64,000 nt of DNA from Streptomyces asoensis. GTDB taxonomy: Bacteria; Actinomycetota; Actinomycetes; Streptomycetales; Streptomycetaceae. Both the position numbers and the translations under genes were made by a program. The DNA lies in contig NZ_CP049838.1 of assembly GCF_013085465.1 (NCBI RefSeq), positions 8,060,001-8,124,000 of the forward strand, written 5' to 3'. Position 1 is the stretch's first letter, and every line of letters begins with the position of its first letter. The notes under the pieces are model-generated. The model saw only the letters and a list, made by a program, of their open reading frames with translations. It searched no databases and was not told where the DNA came from. Below are positions 42,906 through 52,953 of this stretch, piece by piece.

Positions 42906-44732
42906 TTACGAGCGGTACAGCGCGTCGACCTCGTTCGCGTAAGCGTTTTCGATCGCTTTGCGCTTCAGCTTCAGCGACGGGGTCAGCAGTCCGTGCTCCT
43001 CCGTGAAGGGCTGGGCGAGGATGCGGAAGGTGCGGATCGACTCGGCCTTCGAAACCAGCGTGTTGGCCGCTACGACGGATCGGCGCACCTCCGCCTCCAG
43101 ATCCGGGTCGCTCACCAGCTCGACCGGCGTCAGCTGCGGTTTGTTGCGCATCTGAAGCCAGTGCTCGACGGCCTCCTGGTCGAGGGTGACGAGGGCGGCG
43201 ACGAACGGCCGGTCGTTGCCGACGACGATGCACTGGTTGACCAGCGGATGATCACGTACCCGCTCCTCCAACAGCCCCGGCGAGACGCTCTTGCCGCCGG
43301 AGGTCACCAGGATCTCCTTCTTGCGGCCGGTAATGGTGAGGTAACCGTCTTCGTCGAGTGATCCCAGGTCGCCGGTGGCCAGCCAGCCGTCGTGCAGGGT
43401 CTCGTCGGTGGCCTTGGGATTGTTGAGATAGCCCTGGAACACGTTTCCGCCGCGCAGCCAGATCTCGCCGTCGTCCGCGATGTGCACGGTCATGCCGGGG
43501 ATGGCCTGGCCGACCGTGCCGTACCTGGTGCGTCCGGGGGGGTTGGCGGTCGCGGCCGCCGTCGTCTCGGTCAGGCCGTAGCCCTCGTAGATCTGCACCC
43601 CCGCGCCGGCGAAGAACAGGCCGAGCTTGCGGTCCATGGCCGAGCCGCCGGACATGGCGTGCCGCACCCGGCCGCCCATCGCCGCGCGCACCTTGGAGTA
43701 GACGAGCTTGTCGAACAGCTGGTGCTGCATACGCAGACCCGCCGAAGGGCCGGGCCCGATGCCCCACGCCTTCGCCTCGACCGCCTCGGCGTAGTTCACG
43801 GCCACGTCGACGGCCTTCTCGAACGGTCCCGCCTTGCCTTCCCGCTCCGCTTTGCGGCGGGCCGCGTTGAAGACCTTCTCGAAGATGTACGGCACGGCCA
43901 GGAAGAACGACGGTCTGAAAGCGGCCAGGTCGGGGAGCAGGGCGGCCGCGTGCAGCTGGGGCTGGTGGCCGAAACGGACCTTGCCGCGGATCGCGGCGAT
44001 CTGCACCATCCGCCCGAAGACGTGCGCGAGCGGCAGGAACAGCAGGGTCGCCGCCTCGTCGCCCTTCTTGGAGTGGAACACCGGCTCCCAGCGCTCGATG
44101 ACGGTGTCCGCCTCGAACATGAAGTTGCCGTGCGAGATGACACAGCCCTTGGGCCGGCCCGTCGTACCCGAGGTATAGATGATCGTCGCGGTCGAGTCGG
44201 GGGTAACCGCTTCCCGGTGCCGGTGCACCACGTCGTCCTCGATGGCGGCGCCGGCGTCGTACAGCTCCTGCACGCAGCCCGAGTCCAGCTGCCACAGCTG
44301 CCGCAGTCGGGGGAGGCGGTCGATGACGGTGGCGATCGTCATCGCGTGGTCCTCGTGCTCGACGATCGCGGCCGTGCACTCGGCGTCGTAGAGCATCCAG
44401 AAACACTGCTCGGCCGAGGAGGTCGAGTAGACCGGTATCACCTGGGCGCCGATCGTCCACAGGGCGAAGTCGAAGAGCGTCCACTCGTAGCGGGTGCGGG
44501 ACATGATCGCGACGCGGTCGCCGAAGCGGATGCCCTGCGCGAGGAGACCCTTGGCAAGGGCGAGGACCTCGTCGCGGAACTCACCGGCGGTCACGTCCCG
44601 CCACTCGCCCCCCTCGTCCTTGCGGCCGAGAGCGACGTAGTGCGGGTCCTCCTGGGCGTGCCGGAACACGACGTCGGCCAGACCGCCCACCGGCGGTGCC
44701 AACGCCAACGGAGGGTTGGTGAACTCGCGCAA
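42906..44732 (-). CDS. AMP-dependent long-chain acyl-CoA synthetase (FadD-like)
   Basis: A 608-residue adenylating enzyme that activates fatty acids with ATP and CoA. The P-loop-like motif is TIIYTSGTTGRPKG, then YGLTETTAAATANP and GWLATGDLGSLDEDGYL, with the late Lys region ITGRKKEILV. Size and the FAALVTLD-type C-terminus fit Streptomyces long-chain acyl-CoA ligases. The frame begins with the ATG at 44732 (MREFTNPPLALAPP), preceded by 284 bp without a gene. It acts in beta-oxidation or lipid salvage, at the membrane face. Confidence 0.9.
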   Translation of the reverse strand: MREFTNPPLALAPPVGGLADVVFRHAQEDPHYVALGRKDEGGEWRDVTAGEFRDEVLALAKGLLAQGIRFGDRVAIMSRTRYEWTLFDFALWTIGAQVIPVYSTSSAEQCFWMLYDAECTAAIVEHEDHAMTIATVIDRLPRLRQLWQLDSGCVQELYDAGAAIEDDVVHRHREAVTPDSTATIIYTSGTTGRPKGCVISHGNFMFEADTVIERWEPVFHSKKGDEAATLLFLPLAHVFGRMVQIAAIRGKVRFGHQPQLHAAALLPDLAAFRPSFFLAVPYIFEKVFNAARRKAEREGKAGPFEKAVDVAVNYAEAVEAKAWGIGPGPSAGLRMQHQLFDKLVYSKVRAAMGGRVRHAMSGGSAMDRKLGLFFAGAGVQIYEGYGLTETTAAATANPPGRTRYGTVGQAIPGMTVHIADDGEIWLRGGNVFQGYLNNPKATDETLHDGWLATGDLGSLDEDGYLTITGRKKEILVTSGGKSVSPGLLEERVRDHPLVNQCIVVGNDRPFVAALVTLDQEAVEHWLQMRNKPQLTPVELVSDPDLEAEVRRSVVAANTLVSKAESIRTFRILAQPFTEEHGLLTPSLKLKRKAIENAYANEVDALYRS

Positions 44733-45016
44733 ACCCGCACCCCGCTTCTCATGGCCGCACAGCGCCGTGAAAGCTACCCCACCCGGCGACGGGAGGGGAG
44801 GGGGGCGGAAAACGAGTGATGCTCTCGTCTGCGCTGGTCAGTGCCGGAAAATGGGCTCACATGGGGAAGGGTCGGACAGAAAACTGACGGAAGAGTAAGT
44901 TTCGGCACCGTAATCTCCACCGAATCTGCCCGTACCGCTTACTCTGCCCGCGCCTTCCGAGGCCCGTCACCGCCCGCGCCGCTCAACCCCTGCCGAGATC
45001 ACGGGCGGGGGCGCCG

Positions 45017-46516
45017 TCACGGCCGGGGAGCCGCCCCTTCCTTCGACAGCGCGGTCGTATCCGTTTCCGTCGTTCCGGCCACGGCCACGCGCGGCGGCCT
45101 GACCAGGACGAGGACGAGCGCCGCGGCGACCAGGCCCGCGCAGCCCGCCGTCACCAGCGCCGCGTCGAGCCCGGAGGCGAACGCGGACCGCAGGGTGTGC
45201 TCGGAGAACGTGCCCCGCAGCGCACCGGCGCCACCGCCCGCCAGCGCGTGGGAAGCGTCGTGCGGGAGGGTGTCGGTCATCCGGGAGGTCACCACGGTGC
45301 CGAAGACCGCCACCCCGAGGGCGTACCCGAGCTGCCGAACGGTGTTCACGGCTCCGCCCGCCATGCCGGCCCGCGCCGGTTCCACCGCGGCCAGCGCGGC
45401 CCCTGCGACGGTAGGCGCGACGAAACCGGTTCCTATGCCCACCAACACGAACCCGGGCACCAACGCCGTCCAGTCCGAACCGGCGCCGAGCACGGCCTGG
45501 CAGAAACAGCCCGCGCCGATCAGCAGGAGTCCGCCGCCGATGGTCAGCCGCGCAGGAACGCCGTGGAACCGCTTGCCCACCACGACCGCCGTGACCATGG
45601 CCGCCACCGTCATCGGCAGCAGCGTGAGTCCACCGCGCACCGGACTCATCCCCAGCAGCGTCTGCATCCAGATGGACAGGTACGGCGTCACTCCGAACGC
45701 CACGCCGTTGAAGGCGAGCGCGCCCACCATCACCCCCACGAACGCGGGCCTGCGCAGCAGCGACAGGTCGAGCAGCGGATGCGCCGCCCGCCGCTCCGCC
45801 AGCACGAAGCACACCAGCGCGAGTGCGGCGAGCCCGAACGAGGTCAGCGTCGCCGACGCCGTCCAGCCGTCCTCACCGGCCCGCACGACGGCGTACGCCG
45901 TCCCGCCCGCGAAGACCGCGAAGGTCGCCGTGCCCGCCCAGTCGACCCGCATCCCGCGCGGCCCCCTGGACTCCGGCACCGCCTTCAGCGTCAGCCACAC
46001 CGCGACCACACTCACCGGCAGGTTCACATAGAAGATCCATCGCCAGCCGGGCCCCTCGGCCAGCAGCCCGCCCAGCACCGGCCCGACCGCCGCGGCCGCG
46101 CCGCTCACCGCGCCCCACACGCCGAGGGCAGCCGACCGTTGTCGGCCCTGGTAGACCGAGCCGAGCAGCGGCAACGTCGTCGCCAGCATCGCGGCCGCTC
46201 CCACCCCCTGAAGTGCCCGAGCGGCGACGAGGGTGTCCGGCCCGCTCGCCAGCCCGCACAGCAGCGACGCCGTCGCGAACACCACCACCCCCACCACGTG
46301 CGCCCGGCGGCGCCCCAGGATGTCGGCGGTGGCCCCGGCCCCCAACAGCAGCGCGGCCAGCGCGAGCGCGTACCCGTCGACGACCCATTGCAGATCGCTC
46401 AACGAGGCGTGCAACGCCCGCGCCATGTCCGGCAGCGCCACGATCACGATCGTCACGTCCAGCAACAACATGAACGTGCCCAGGCACACCGCTGTCAGCG
46501 GCCCCCATGTGCGCAT
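45017..46516 (-). CDS. DHA2-type MFS drug/proton antiporter
   Basis: A 499-residue membrane transporter with about 14 predicted helices. Motif A is DILGRRRAHVVGV, the N-terminal helix carries MLLLDVTIVIVALPDMA, and motif C-like sequence is GPVLGGLLAEGPGWRWIFYVNLP. These are EmrB/QacA-type exporters of drugs or own metabolites. It is divergent from an Lrp-type regulator across about 120 bases, the classic arrangement of exporter and regulator. No obvious palindrome was found there. Confidence 0.9.
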   Translation of the reverse strand: MRTWGPLTAVCLGTFMLLLDVTIVIVALPDMARALHASLSDLQWVVDGYALALAALLLGAGATADILGRRRAHVVGVVVFATASLLCGLASGPDTLVAARALQGVGAAAMLATTLPLLGSVYQGRQRSAALGVWGAVSGAAAAVGPVLGGLLAEGPGWRWIFYVNLPVSVVAVWLTLKAVPESRGPRGMRVDWAGTATFAVFAGGTAYAVVRAGEDGWTASATLTSFGLAALALVCFVLAERRAAHPLLDLSLLRRPAFVGVMVGALAFNGVAFGVTPYLSIWMQTLLGMSPVRGGLTLLPMTVAAMVTAVVVGKRFHGVPARLTIGGGLLLIGAGCFCQAVLGAGSDWTALVPGFVLVGIGTGFVAPTVAGAALAAVEPARAGMAGGAVNTVRQLGYALGVAVFGTVVTSRMTDTLPHDASHALAGGGAGALRGTFSEHTLRSAFASGLDAALVTAGCAGLVAAALVLVLVRPPRVAVAGTTETDTTALSKEGAAPRP

Positions 46517-46641
46517 GTCCCACTCCTCGATATTTCCTCTGCGATGGATGCGAAGCGCTCCGTACGATGGACGAGACGCGGCCGATCACCGTGGTATCCG
46601 GTGCGCTGTCGACGGAATCCGACGGAGAGAGGTCGGTGGAG

Positions 46642-47673
<1,032 letters not shown>

Positions 47674-47717
47674 GCAGTGGGCGTAGGGGCGGGCTGCCGT
47701 CGTCGGTATGTGGAATT

Positions 47718-47748
47718 CGGTATGCAATATGCGACACATTGCATACCG
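47718..47748. terminator. AT-rich 11-bp inverted repeat after the heptamer array
   Basis: CGGTATGCAAT (47718-47728) pairs perfectly with ATTGCATACCG (47738-47748) around a 9-base loop, followed by clustered GCATGC words with CCGCATGCGG near 47766. The composition is unusually AT-rich for this DNA. Terminator or protein-binding site are both possible. Confidence 0.55.
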
Positions 47749-47788
47749 GACACGGCATGCCGCATGCCGCATGCGGTGTGCCGGACAT

Positions 47789-48709
47789 TCAGCCGGCGCC
47801 GCCTCCCGGCAGGTCGAGCCGTCGACCGGGTCCTGTCACCCGTCGGTGCAGCCGGTCGCCGCCCGCCAGGATCGCCGCCGCCAGTGCGTCCGCGGCACCC
47901 TGGGCCGAGGTGCGTCTGCGCCCGTGCACCAGCACGAAGTCGACCTGCCCCAGCTCCGGCAGCCCAGCCCGTTCCGGGATCCGCACCAGGCCCGGCGGGA
48001 TCAGGCCTCGCGAGTGGGCCATCACGCCGAGGCCGGCCCGGGCCGCCGCGATGAGGCCGTTGAGGCTGCCGCTCGTGCATACGATCCGCCAGGCCCGCCC
48101 CTGACGTTCCAGCGCTTCCAGGGCCAGGGCGCGGGTGATGCCAGGAGGCGGGAACACGATGAGCGGGACCGGGCGGTCGGCGTCCAGACGCAGCCGCTCA
48201 GCGCCGATCCACACCAGGCCGTCGTGCCACACCAACTCCCCCCGAGGATCCTCGGGGCGTCTCTTGGCCAGCACCAGGTCCAGTTTCCCGGCGGCGAGCT
48301 GCTCGTGCAGGGTGCCCGACAGTTCCACCGTCAGTTCGAGGTCGACCTCGGGATGGTCGTAGCGGAAGCCCTCCAGGATCTCTGGCAGCCGGGTCAGTAC
48401 GAAGTCCTCGGAGGCGCCGAAGCGCAGCCGGCCACGCAGCCGGGTGCCGGTGAAGAACGCCGAGGCCTGCTCGTGGACGTCCAGGATCCGGCGCGCGAAC
48501 CCGAGCATCGCCTCGCCGTCCTCCGTCAGCTCCACGGAGTGCGTGTCCCGGGTGAACAGCGCCCGCCCGGTCGCGTCCTCGAGGCGTCGTACGTGCTGGC
48601 TGACCGTGGACTGACGCAGTCCGAGCCGCCGCGCGGCCTGCGTGAAGCTCAGGGTCTGGGCGACGGCGAGGAAAGTACGCAGATGGGAGGGCTCGTACAC
48701 GCCCGCCAC
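47789..48709 (-). CDS. LysR-family transcriptional regulator
   Basis: A 306-residue regulator. The N-terminal winged helix is HLRTFLAVAQTLSFTQAARRLGL followed by STVSQHVRRLEDATG, and the effector domain includes GRLRFGASEDFVLTRLPEIL. It is divergent from the bile-acid:sodium-symporter-like carrier with about 145 bases between starts, so it probably controls that gene in response to the transported acid. LysR targets typically carry T-N11-A boxes in such gaps; I did not identify one with confidence. Confidence 0.9.
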   Translation of the reverse strand: MAGVYEPSHLRTFLAVAQTLSFTQAARRLGLRQSTVSQHVRRLEDATGRALFTRDTHSVELTEDGEAMLGFARRILDVHEQASAFFTGTRLRGRLRFGASEDFVLTRLPEILEGFRYDHPEVDLELTVELSGTLHEQLAAGKLDLVLAKRRPEDPRGELVWHDGLVWIGAERLRLDADRPVPLIVFPPPGITRALALEALERQGRAWRIVCTSGSLNGLIAAARAGLGVMAHSRGLIPPGLVRIPERAGLPELGQVDFVLVHGRRRTSAQGAADALAAAILAGGDRLHRRVTGPGRRLDLPGGGAG

Positions 48710-48853
48710 AGTAGCCCTTCAGCGCTTTGTTATCGCGATGTGTGATGACAGTGAAAGCGGTATACCGGATTCCCGATCACGATACGGAGGAGGACGATGG
48801 GGAGGGGCTCTCCGAGCCCCTGCGCACGCCCATCGAACCGCACGTGGAGCACC

Positions 48854-49873
48854 GTGAAACGCCTGCACTGGCCGAGTTGGATGCCGGTCGACCCCTACAT
48901 CCTGCTGTTGCTCGGCACCGTCGGGTTCGCGGCGCTGCTCCCGGCGCGCGGTGCCGCCGCCGACGTGGCCTCGGGCGCTTCCACGGCCGCGATCGCCTTC
49001 CTCTTCTTCCTCTACGGTGCCCGGCTCTCCACCCGCGAGGCGCTGGACGGGCTGAAGCACTGGCGGCTCCACGTGACCGTCCTGGCCTGCACCTTCCTGA
49101 TCTTCCCGCTGCTGGGCCTGGCCGCGCGCGGCCTTGTTCCAGTGCTCCTCACCCACCCGCTCTACCAGGGGCTGCTCTTCCTCACCCTCGTGCCGTCGAC
49201 CGTCCAGTCGTCGATCGCCTTCACCTCCATCGCCCGGGGCAACGTGCCCGCCGCGATCTGTGCGGGCTCCTTCTCCTCGCTGGTCGGCATCGTCGTCACC
49301 CCGCTGCTCGCGGCGGCCCTGCTCGGCAGCAGCGGCGGTGGCTTCTCCGCTGACTCGCTGGTCGAGATCGTGGTGCAACTGCTCGTGCCGTTCGTCGCGG
49401 GACAGCTGCTGCGCCGTTGGATCGGCGGGTTCGTCACCCGGCACAAGAAGGTGCTCGGGCTCGTCGACCGAGGCTCGATCCTCCTGGTCGTCTACACGGC
49501 GTTCAGCGAGGGCATGGTCCAGGGCATCTGGCACCAGGTGAGCGCCGTACGGCTGGGTGGGCTGCTCATAGTCGAGGCCGTGCTGCTCGCGGTGATGCTC
49601 GTCCTGACCTGGTACGGCAGCAAGGCGCTGCGGTTCAACCGCGAGGATCGCATCGCCATCCAGTTCGCGGGCTCCAAGAAGTCCCTCGCCTCCGGGCTGC
49701 CGATGGCAAGCGTCCTGTTCGGCGCGCATGCGTCCCTGGCGGTGCTGCCGCTGATGCTCTTCCATCAGATGCAGCTGATGGTGTGCGCGGTCATCGCCAA
49801 ACGCCGGGCGAGGGATCCGCTGGAAGCGTCCCGGGAACCTGTCGACGAGAGGGCGCCGGCAGCGGCGTCGTGA
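48854..49873 (+). CDS. Bile acid:sodium symporter-like carrier (SBF-like family)
   Basis: A 339-residue membrane protein with nine to ten helices. Family motifs are LFFLYGARLSTREAL and LVPSTVQSSIAFTSIARGNVPAAI, plus EDRIAIQFAGSKKSLASGLPMA in the second crossover region, matching the SBF-like (YfeH-type) group. Substrates are organic anions; bile acids are unlikely in soil bacteria. The GTG at 48854 (MKRLHWPSWMPVD) with GGAG upstream is preferred to 48797. A heptamer array begins four bases after the stop. Confidence 0.82.
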   Translation: MKRLHWPSWMPVDPYILLLLGTVGFAALLPARGAAADVASGASTAAIAFLFFLYGARLSTREALDGLKHWRLHVTVLACTFLIFPLLGLAARGLVPVLLTHPLYQGLLFLTLVPSTVQSSIAFTSIARGNVPAAICAGSFSSLVGIVVTPLLAAALLGSSGGGFSADSLVEIVVQLLVPFVAGQLLRRWIGGFVTRHKKVLGLVDRGSILLVVYTAFSEGMVQGIWHQVSAVRLGGLLIVEAVLLAVMLVLTWYGSKALRFNREDRIAIQFAGSKKSLASGLPMASVLFGAHASLAVLPLMLFHQMQLMVCAVIAKRRARDPLEASREPVDERAPAAAS

Positions 49874-49877
49874 GATT

Positions 49878-49960
49878 GTCGCCGGTCGCCGGTCGCCGGT
49901 CGCCGGTCGCCGGTCGCCGGTCGCCGGTCGCCGGTCGCCGGTCGCCGGTCGCCGGTCGCC
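49878..49960. repeat. Tandem 7-bp array (GTCGCCG)n, about 12 copies
   Basis: Twelve near-perfect GTCGCCG units begin four bases after the TGA of the carrier gene and run to 49960, directly followed by TGTAGACAGT. The array occupies a tail-to-tail junction with the quinone-reductase gene. Within the array I see no sequence variation. Confidence 0.93.
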
Positions 49961-49970
49961 TGTAGACAGT
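49961..49970. promoter_or_regulatory. TGTAGACAGT element abutting the heptamer array
   Basis: Exact copy of the 10-mer found (reverse strand) at 3156-3167 beside the first heptamer array and at 61581 upstream of the GntR gene. Here it follows the last repeat unit without a gap. Its role is unknown. Confidence 0.4.
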
Positions 49971-50039
49971 CGGCGGCGGTCCGTGGGCGACAGTATGCAA
50001 TGTGCGGTCGACCGCGTCCGGGCTTCCGTCGACCTCAGC

Positions 50040-50957
50040 TCACGGCACCAGAACGACCTTGCCCAAATTGGCCCGTGACTCGATCGTCGCGTGCGCATCG
50101 GCGGCGTCCTCCAGGGCGAACTTCTTGTGCACGACCGGCTTGAGCGCCCCGTCCTCGAACAGGTGCCACAGTTCTCGGCGCCACCGCTCGTACAACTCCG
50201 GCTTCCCGCGTGCGATGTGGGCCATCTGGAAGCCGATCACGGACTTGGCGCCCACCAGCAGGTCGTACGCCTGGATCGTCCCGCCGCCGGAGCTGTACGC
50301 CACGAGTCGTCCGCCGGGCGCGAGGGACGCGATGGCGGGCGTGAGCAGCTCGCCGCCGACCGCGTCGAGGGCGTAGTCGACGCGGACGCCCCAGTCGTCC
50401 TGGTCGTAGGTGACCACGTCGTCGGCGCCCAGTGCCCTCACGAAGTCGGACTTCGCGGGGTCGGACACGGCGCCCACGACGCGGGTCGCGCCGCGTGTCC
50501 GTGCGAGCTGCACGGCGAGGTGGCCGACCCCGCTCGCCGCGGCGGTGACGAGGGCCGCCTCGCCGGGTTCGGGTCGCGCGGCGGTGAGGGCACCCAGCGC
50601 GACCAGGCCGCTGCGCACCAGGGCGACCGCGCCGACCGCGTCGGCGTCGTCCGGGACGGGGGAGGCCATGACCTCGTGCAGGAGCGCGAAGTCGGCGTAG
50701 CCGTGGCCGAAACACAGGCCGGTCACGCGCTCGCCGGCCCGGAATCGGGTGACCCCGCCCCCGACGGCCACCACCTCGCCGGCGAGCTCGCCCCCGAGCG
50801 GAATCGGTTCCGCGGCCTCCGCGACCTTACGGACGACGGGGAGGGTGACGCCTATCGCCTCGCAGCGCAAGAGGAGTTCGTCGGGACCCGGTTCGGGGAC
50901 AGGCACCTCCTCCAGGAACAGGGGGCCGCCGGTGGAGCCGTATCGGACGCGGCGCAT
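50040..50957 (-). CDS. Zinc-free quinone oxidoreductase / MDR-family NADPH oxidoreductase
   Basis: A 305-residue enzyme of the medium-chain dehydrogenase superfamily. The N-terminal GroES-like fold includes LGGELAGEVVAVGGGVTRF; the Rossmann motif is AAASGVGHLAVQLA. The zinc-binding Cys residues of alcohol dehydrogenases are absent, so quinone or enone reduction is likely. The ATG at 50957 (MRRVRYGSTGG) with GGAGGTG upstream is preferred. It is divergent from a MarR regulator; two palindromes between them suggest oxidative or electrophile-responsive control. Confidence 0.87.
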   Translation of the reverse strand: MRRVRYGSTGGPLFLEEVPVPEPGPDELLLRCEAIGVTLPVVRKVAEAAEPIPLGGELAGEVVAVGGGVTRFRAGERVTGLCFGHGYADFALLHEVMASPVPDDADAVGAVALVRSGLVALGALTAARPEPGEAALVTAAASGVGHLAVQLARTRGATRVVGAVSDPAKSDFVRALGADDVVTYDQDDWGVRVDYALDAVGGELLTPAIASLAPGGRLVAYSSGGGTIQAYDLLVGAKSVIGFQMAHIARGKPELYERWRRELWHLFEDGALKPVVHKKFALEDAADAHATIESRANLGKVVLVP

Positions 50958-50972
50958 CGCACCTCCAGAACT

Positions 50973-50989
50973 CGTTGGGAGTCCCAACG
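50973..50989. promoter_or_regulatory. MarR-type operator 1
   Basis: CGTTGGGAGTCCCAACG has perfect 8-bp arms around one G, 16 bp upstream of the quinone-reductase start codon. It shares the CnTTGGG/TCCAAnG frame with the site at 51003. Confidence 0.8.
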
Positions 50990-51002
50990 GTATCCGGAGT
51001 TT

Positions 51003-51019
51003 CATTGGGGCGTCCAATG
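51003..51019. promoter_or_regulatory. MarR-type operator 2
   Basis: CATTGGGGCGTCCAATG has 6-bp perfect arms (CATTGG/CCAATG) and lies 22 bp before the MarR start codon. Centre-to-centre distance to operator 1 is 30 bp, close to three helical turns, so two dimers could sit on the same DNA face and repress both genes. Confidence 0.78.
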
Positions 51020-51040
51020 AATTATCGGTAGGGTGTGACC

Positions 51041-51478
51041 ATGCCCGAAGCGCCCCTGTCCGCCATTCGCTCGTTGCCCAGCTGGCTCCTGGGCCGGGCT
51101 GCCGCCCGGGGTCGCGCCCTGGTGGCCGAAGCCCTCGCTGTCGAGGGCATCAAGATGTGGCACCACGTGGTGCTCTCCGCCGTTCGTGACCTCGCCCCTG
51201 TCGCCCAGGCCGACCTCGGCCGCAGTGTCGGACTGGACCCGAAAGACCTGGTCGGCATCCTCAACGACCTACAGTCCGCGGGACTCGCCGTGCGCGAACC
51301 GGATCCGAACGACCGCCGGAAGAACGCGGTGTCACTCACCGAAGAGGGGCAACGGGTGCTCCGGCGCTGCGAGAAGGCTGCCCGGGAGGCGAACGAGGCG
51401 CTGCTCGCCCCGCTCTCCGCCGCCGAACGCGACCACTTCATGGGAATGTTGATCCGGATTTCCGGTACGGAAGGCTGA
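51041..51478 (+). CDS. MarR-family transcriptional regulator
   Basis: A 145-residue winged-helix repressor. The recognition region is VAQADLGRSVGLDPKDLVGILNDL and the wing carries REPDPNDRRKNAVSLTEEG, the classic DxRxxxxxLT signature. There is no Cys in the sensing position that I can point to, so the inducer is more likely a ligand than an oxidant. ATG 51041 is taken; GTG 51035 is equally possible. Two palindromes lie in the 80-bp gap to the divergent reductase gene. Confidence 0.9.
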   Translation: MPEAPLSAIRSLPSWLLGRAAARGRALVAEALAVEGIKMWHHVVLSAVRDLAPVAQADLGRSVGLDPKDLVGILNDLQSAGLAVREPDPNDRRKNAVSLTEEGQRVLRRCEKAAREANEALLAPLSAAERDHFMGMLIRISGTEG

Positions 51479-51497
51479 CGGCGGATAACGTTCCGTC

Positions 51498-52025
51498 ATG
51501 ACCGAAGCTCTCCCACTCGTCCCCGCGCGCAGCGCCCTCGTCCTCGTCGATCTGATGGACCGCATCGTCGCGTTGCCCCTGGAGCCCCGCAAGGGAACCG
51601 AAGTCCTGTCTGTCGCGGAGGAGTTGGCTGCGGCGTTCCGCTCGGCCGGCGCGCTCGTCGTGCTCGTCCGCGTCGAACGCCCCGGCGTCGCCGAGCAACC
51701 GCCCGGCAGCGGGTTGGTCCAAGGGCTGCACCAGGACGGCGACTTGGAGATCGTCAAGCGGACGATCGGCGCCTTCCAGGGGACCGGCCTGGACGATCGA
51801 CTCCGCGAACACGGTGTGACGACCCTCGTGTTCGGCGGCATCGCCACCAACCTCGGTGTCGAGTCCACGGCTCGTGCCGCCGGCGACCTCGGTTACGAAC
51901 TGGTCTTCGTCGAGGACGCGATGTCCGCTCTCACCGGGGCCGAACACGAGGCTTCGGTAAAGCTGGACTTCCCTCGACTGGGGACCGTGGCGCGCGCGAC
52001 CGACGTGCGATTCACGAGCGACTGA
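51498..52025 (+). CDS. Isochorismatase-like hydrolase with Gly in place of the catalytic Cys
   Basis: A 175-residue cytoplasmic hydrolase. The Asp of the triad lies in LVLVDLMDRIVAL and the Lys in IVKRTIGAFQGT. The cis-peptide segment reads FGGIATNLGVESTARAA: where nicotinamidase-type members have Cys (GIATDxCV), this one has Gly, as in true isochorismatases. The function is therefore probably hydrolysis of an enol-ether or a related non-amide bond, though the substrate is unknown. It lies 19 bases after the MarR gene on the same strand and is probably in its operon. Confidence 0.84.
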   Translation: MTEALPLVPARSALVLVDLMDRIVALPLEPRKGTEVLSVAEELAAAFRSAGALVVLVRVERPGVAEQPPGSGLVQGLHQDGDLEIVKRTIGAFQGTGLDDRLREHGVTTLVFGGIATNLGVESTARAAGDLGYELVFVEDAMSALTGAEHEASVKLDFPRLGTVARATDVRFTSD

Positions 52026-52076
52026 GGCGGGGCCCCTGCGGCGCAGGGGGCGCTCCCCGCCGGCCGGGGCCCCGCC
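52026..52076. terminator. 11-bp perfect hairpin between isochorismatase and fdhD genes
   Basis: GGCGGGGCCCC (52026-52036), directly after the stop codon, pairs with GGGGCCCCGCC (52066-52076); the intervening bases contain a further small stem. It lies in a convergent junction and should stop transcription from both sides. Confidence 0.75.
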
Positions 52077-52097
52077 GCCGTGCCGCGGGGAACCGGG

Positions 52098-52946
52098 TCA
52101 GCCCTGGGCGGCCGCGGTCCGCAGGGTGATGCGGTCCTCACCCGCGTACACGTTCATGGAACTGCCCCGCAGGAAGCCCACCAGCGTCAGCCCGGTCTCC
52201 GCGGCCAGATCCACGGCCAGGGAGGAGGGCGCCGAGACCGCCGCGAGCACCGGGATGCCCGCCATCACGGCCTTCTGCGCCAGCTCGAACGAGGCCCGCC
52301 CCGACACCAGCAGGATCGTCCGCGACAGGGGTAGCTCCCCGCTCTGGAGGGCCCGGCCGACCAGCTTGTCGACCGCGTTGTGCCGCCCCACGTCCTCGCG
52401 TACGTCCAGCAGCTCGCCGTCCTCGGAGAACAGGGCCGCCGCGTGGAGCCCCCCGGTCCGGTCGAAGACTCGCTGGGCCGCGCGAAGCCGGTCGGGGAGG
52501 CTCACGAGCAGTTCGGGTGCGATCCGGAGCGGGGGAGTGTCGGCGATGGGCCAGCGGGCCGTCGTGCGGACCGCGTCCAGGCTCGCCTTGCCGCACAGAC
52601 CGCAGGAGGAGGTGGTGTAGACGTTCCGCTCGAGGGTGATGTCGGGCATCGTCACGCCGGGGGCCGTCCGCACGTCCACGATGTTGTAGGTGTTGGAGCC
52701 GTCGACCGTTGCGCCCGCGCAGTAGACAATATTCAGTAGATCGGATGCGGCGGCCAGTACGCCTTCGCTGACCAGGAAACCGGCCGCCAGTGCGAAGTCG
52801 TCACCGGGCGTGCGCATGGTGATGGCCAGCGGCTTGCCGTTGAGCCGGATCTCCAGTGGCTCCTCGGCGACCAGGGTGTCCGGCCGGGCGGAGACCACCC
52901 CGTCCCTGATGCGGATCACCTTGCGTCGTTCGGTGACTCGTCCCAT
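52098..52946 (-). CDS. fdhD: Formate dehydrogenase accessory sulfurtransferase FdhD
   Basis: A 282-residue protein that transfers sulfur from a cysteine desulfurase to the molybdenum bis-MGD cofactor, without which formate dehydrogenase is inactive. The catalytic CxxC lies in [31 protein letters not shown] at the N-terminus and [18 protein letters not shown] near the C-terminus are family blocks. It is the last gene of the formate operon, eight bases after the Fe-S subunit gene, consistent with tight co-expression. Confidence 0.95.
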   Translation of the reverse strand: MGRVTERRKVIRIRDGVVSARPDTLVAEEPLEIRLNGKPLAITMRTPGDDFALAAGFLVSEGVLAAASDLLNIVYCAGATVDGSNTYNIVDVRTAPGVTMPDITLERNVYTTSSCGLCGKASLDAVRTTARWPIADTPPLRIAPELLVSLPDRLRAAQRVFDRTGGLHAAALFSEDGELLDVREDVGRHNAVDKLVGRALQSGELPLSRTILLVSGRASFELAQKAVMAGIPVLAAVSAPSSLAVDLAAETGLTLVGFLRGSSMNVYAGEDRITLRTAAAQG

Positions 52947-52953
52947 GTCGTGA

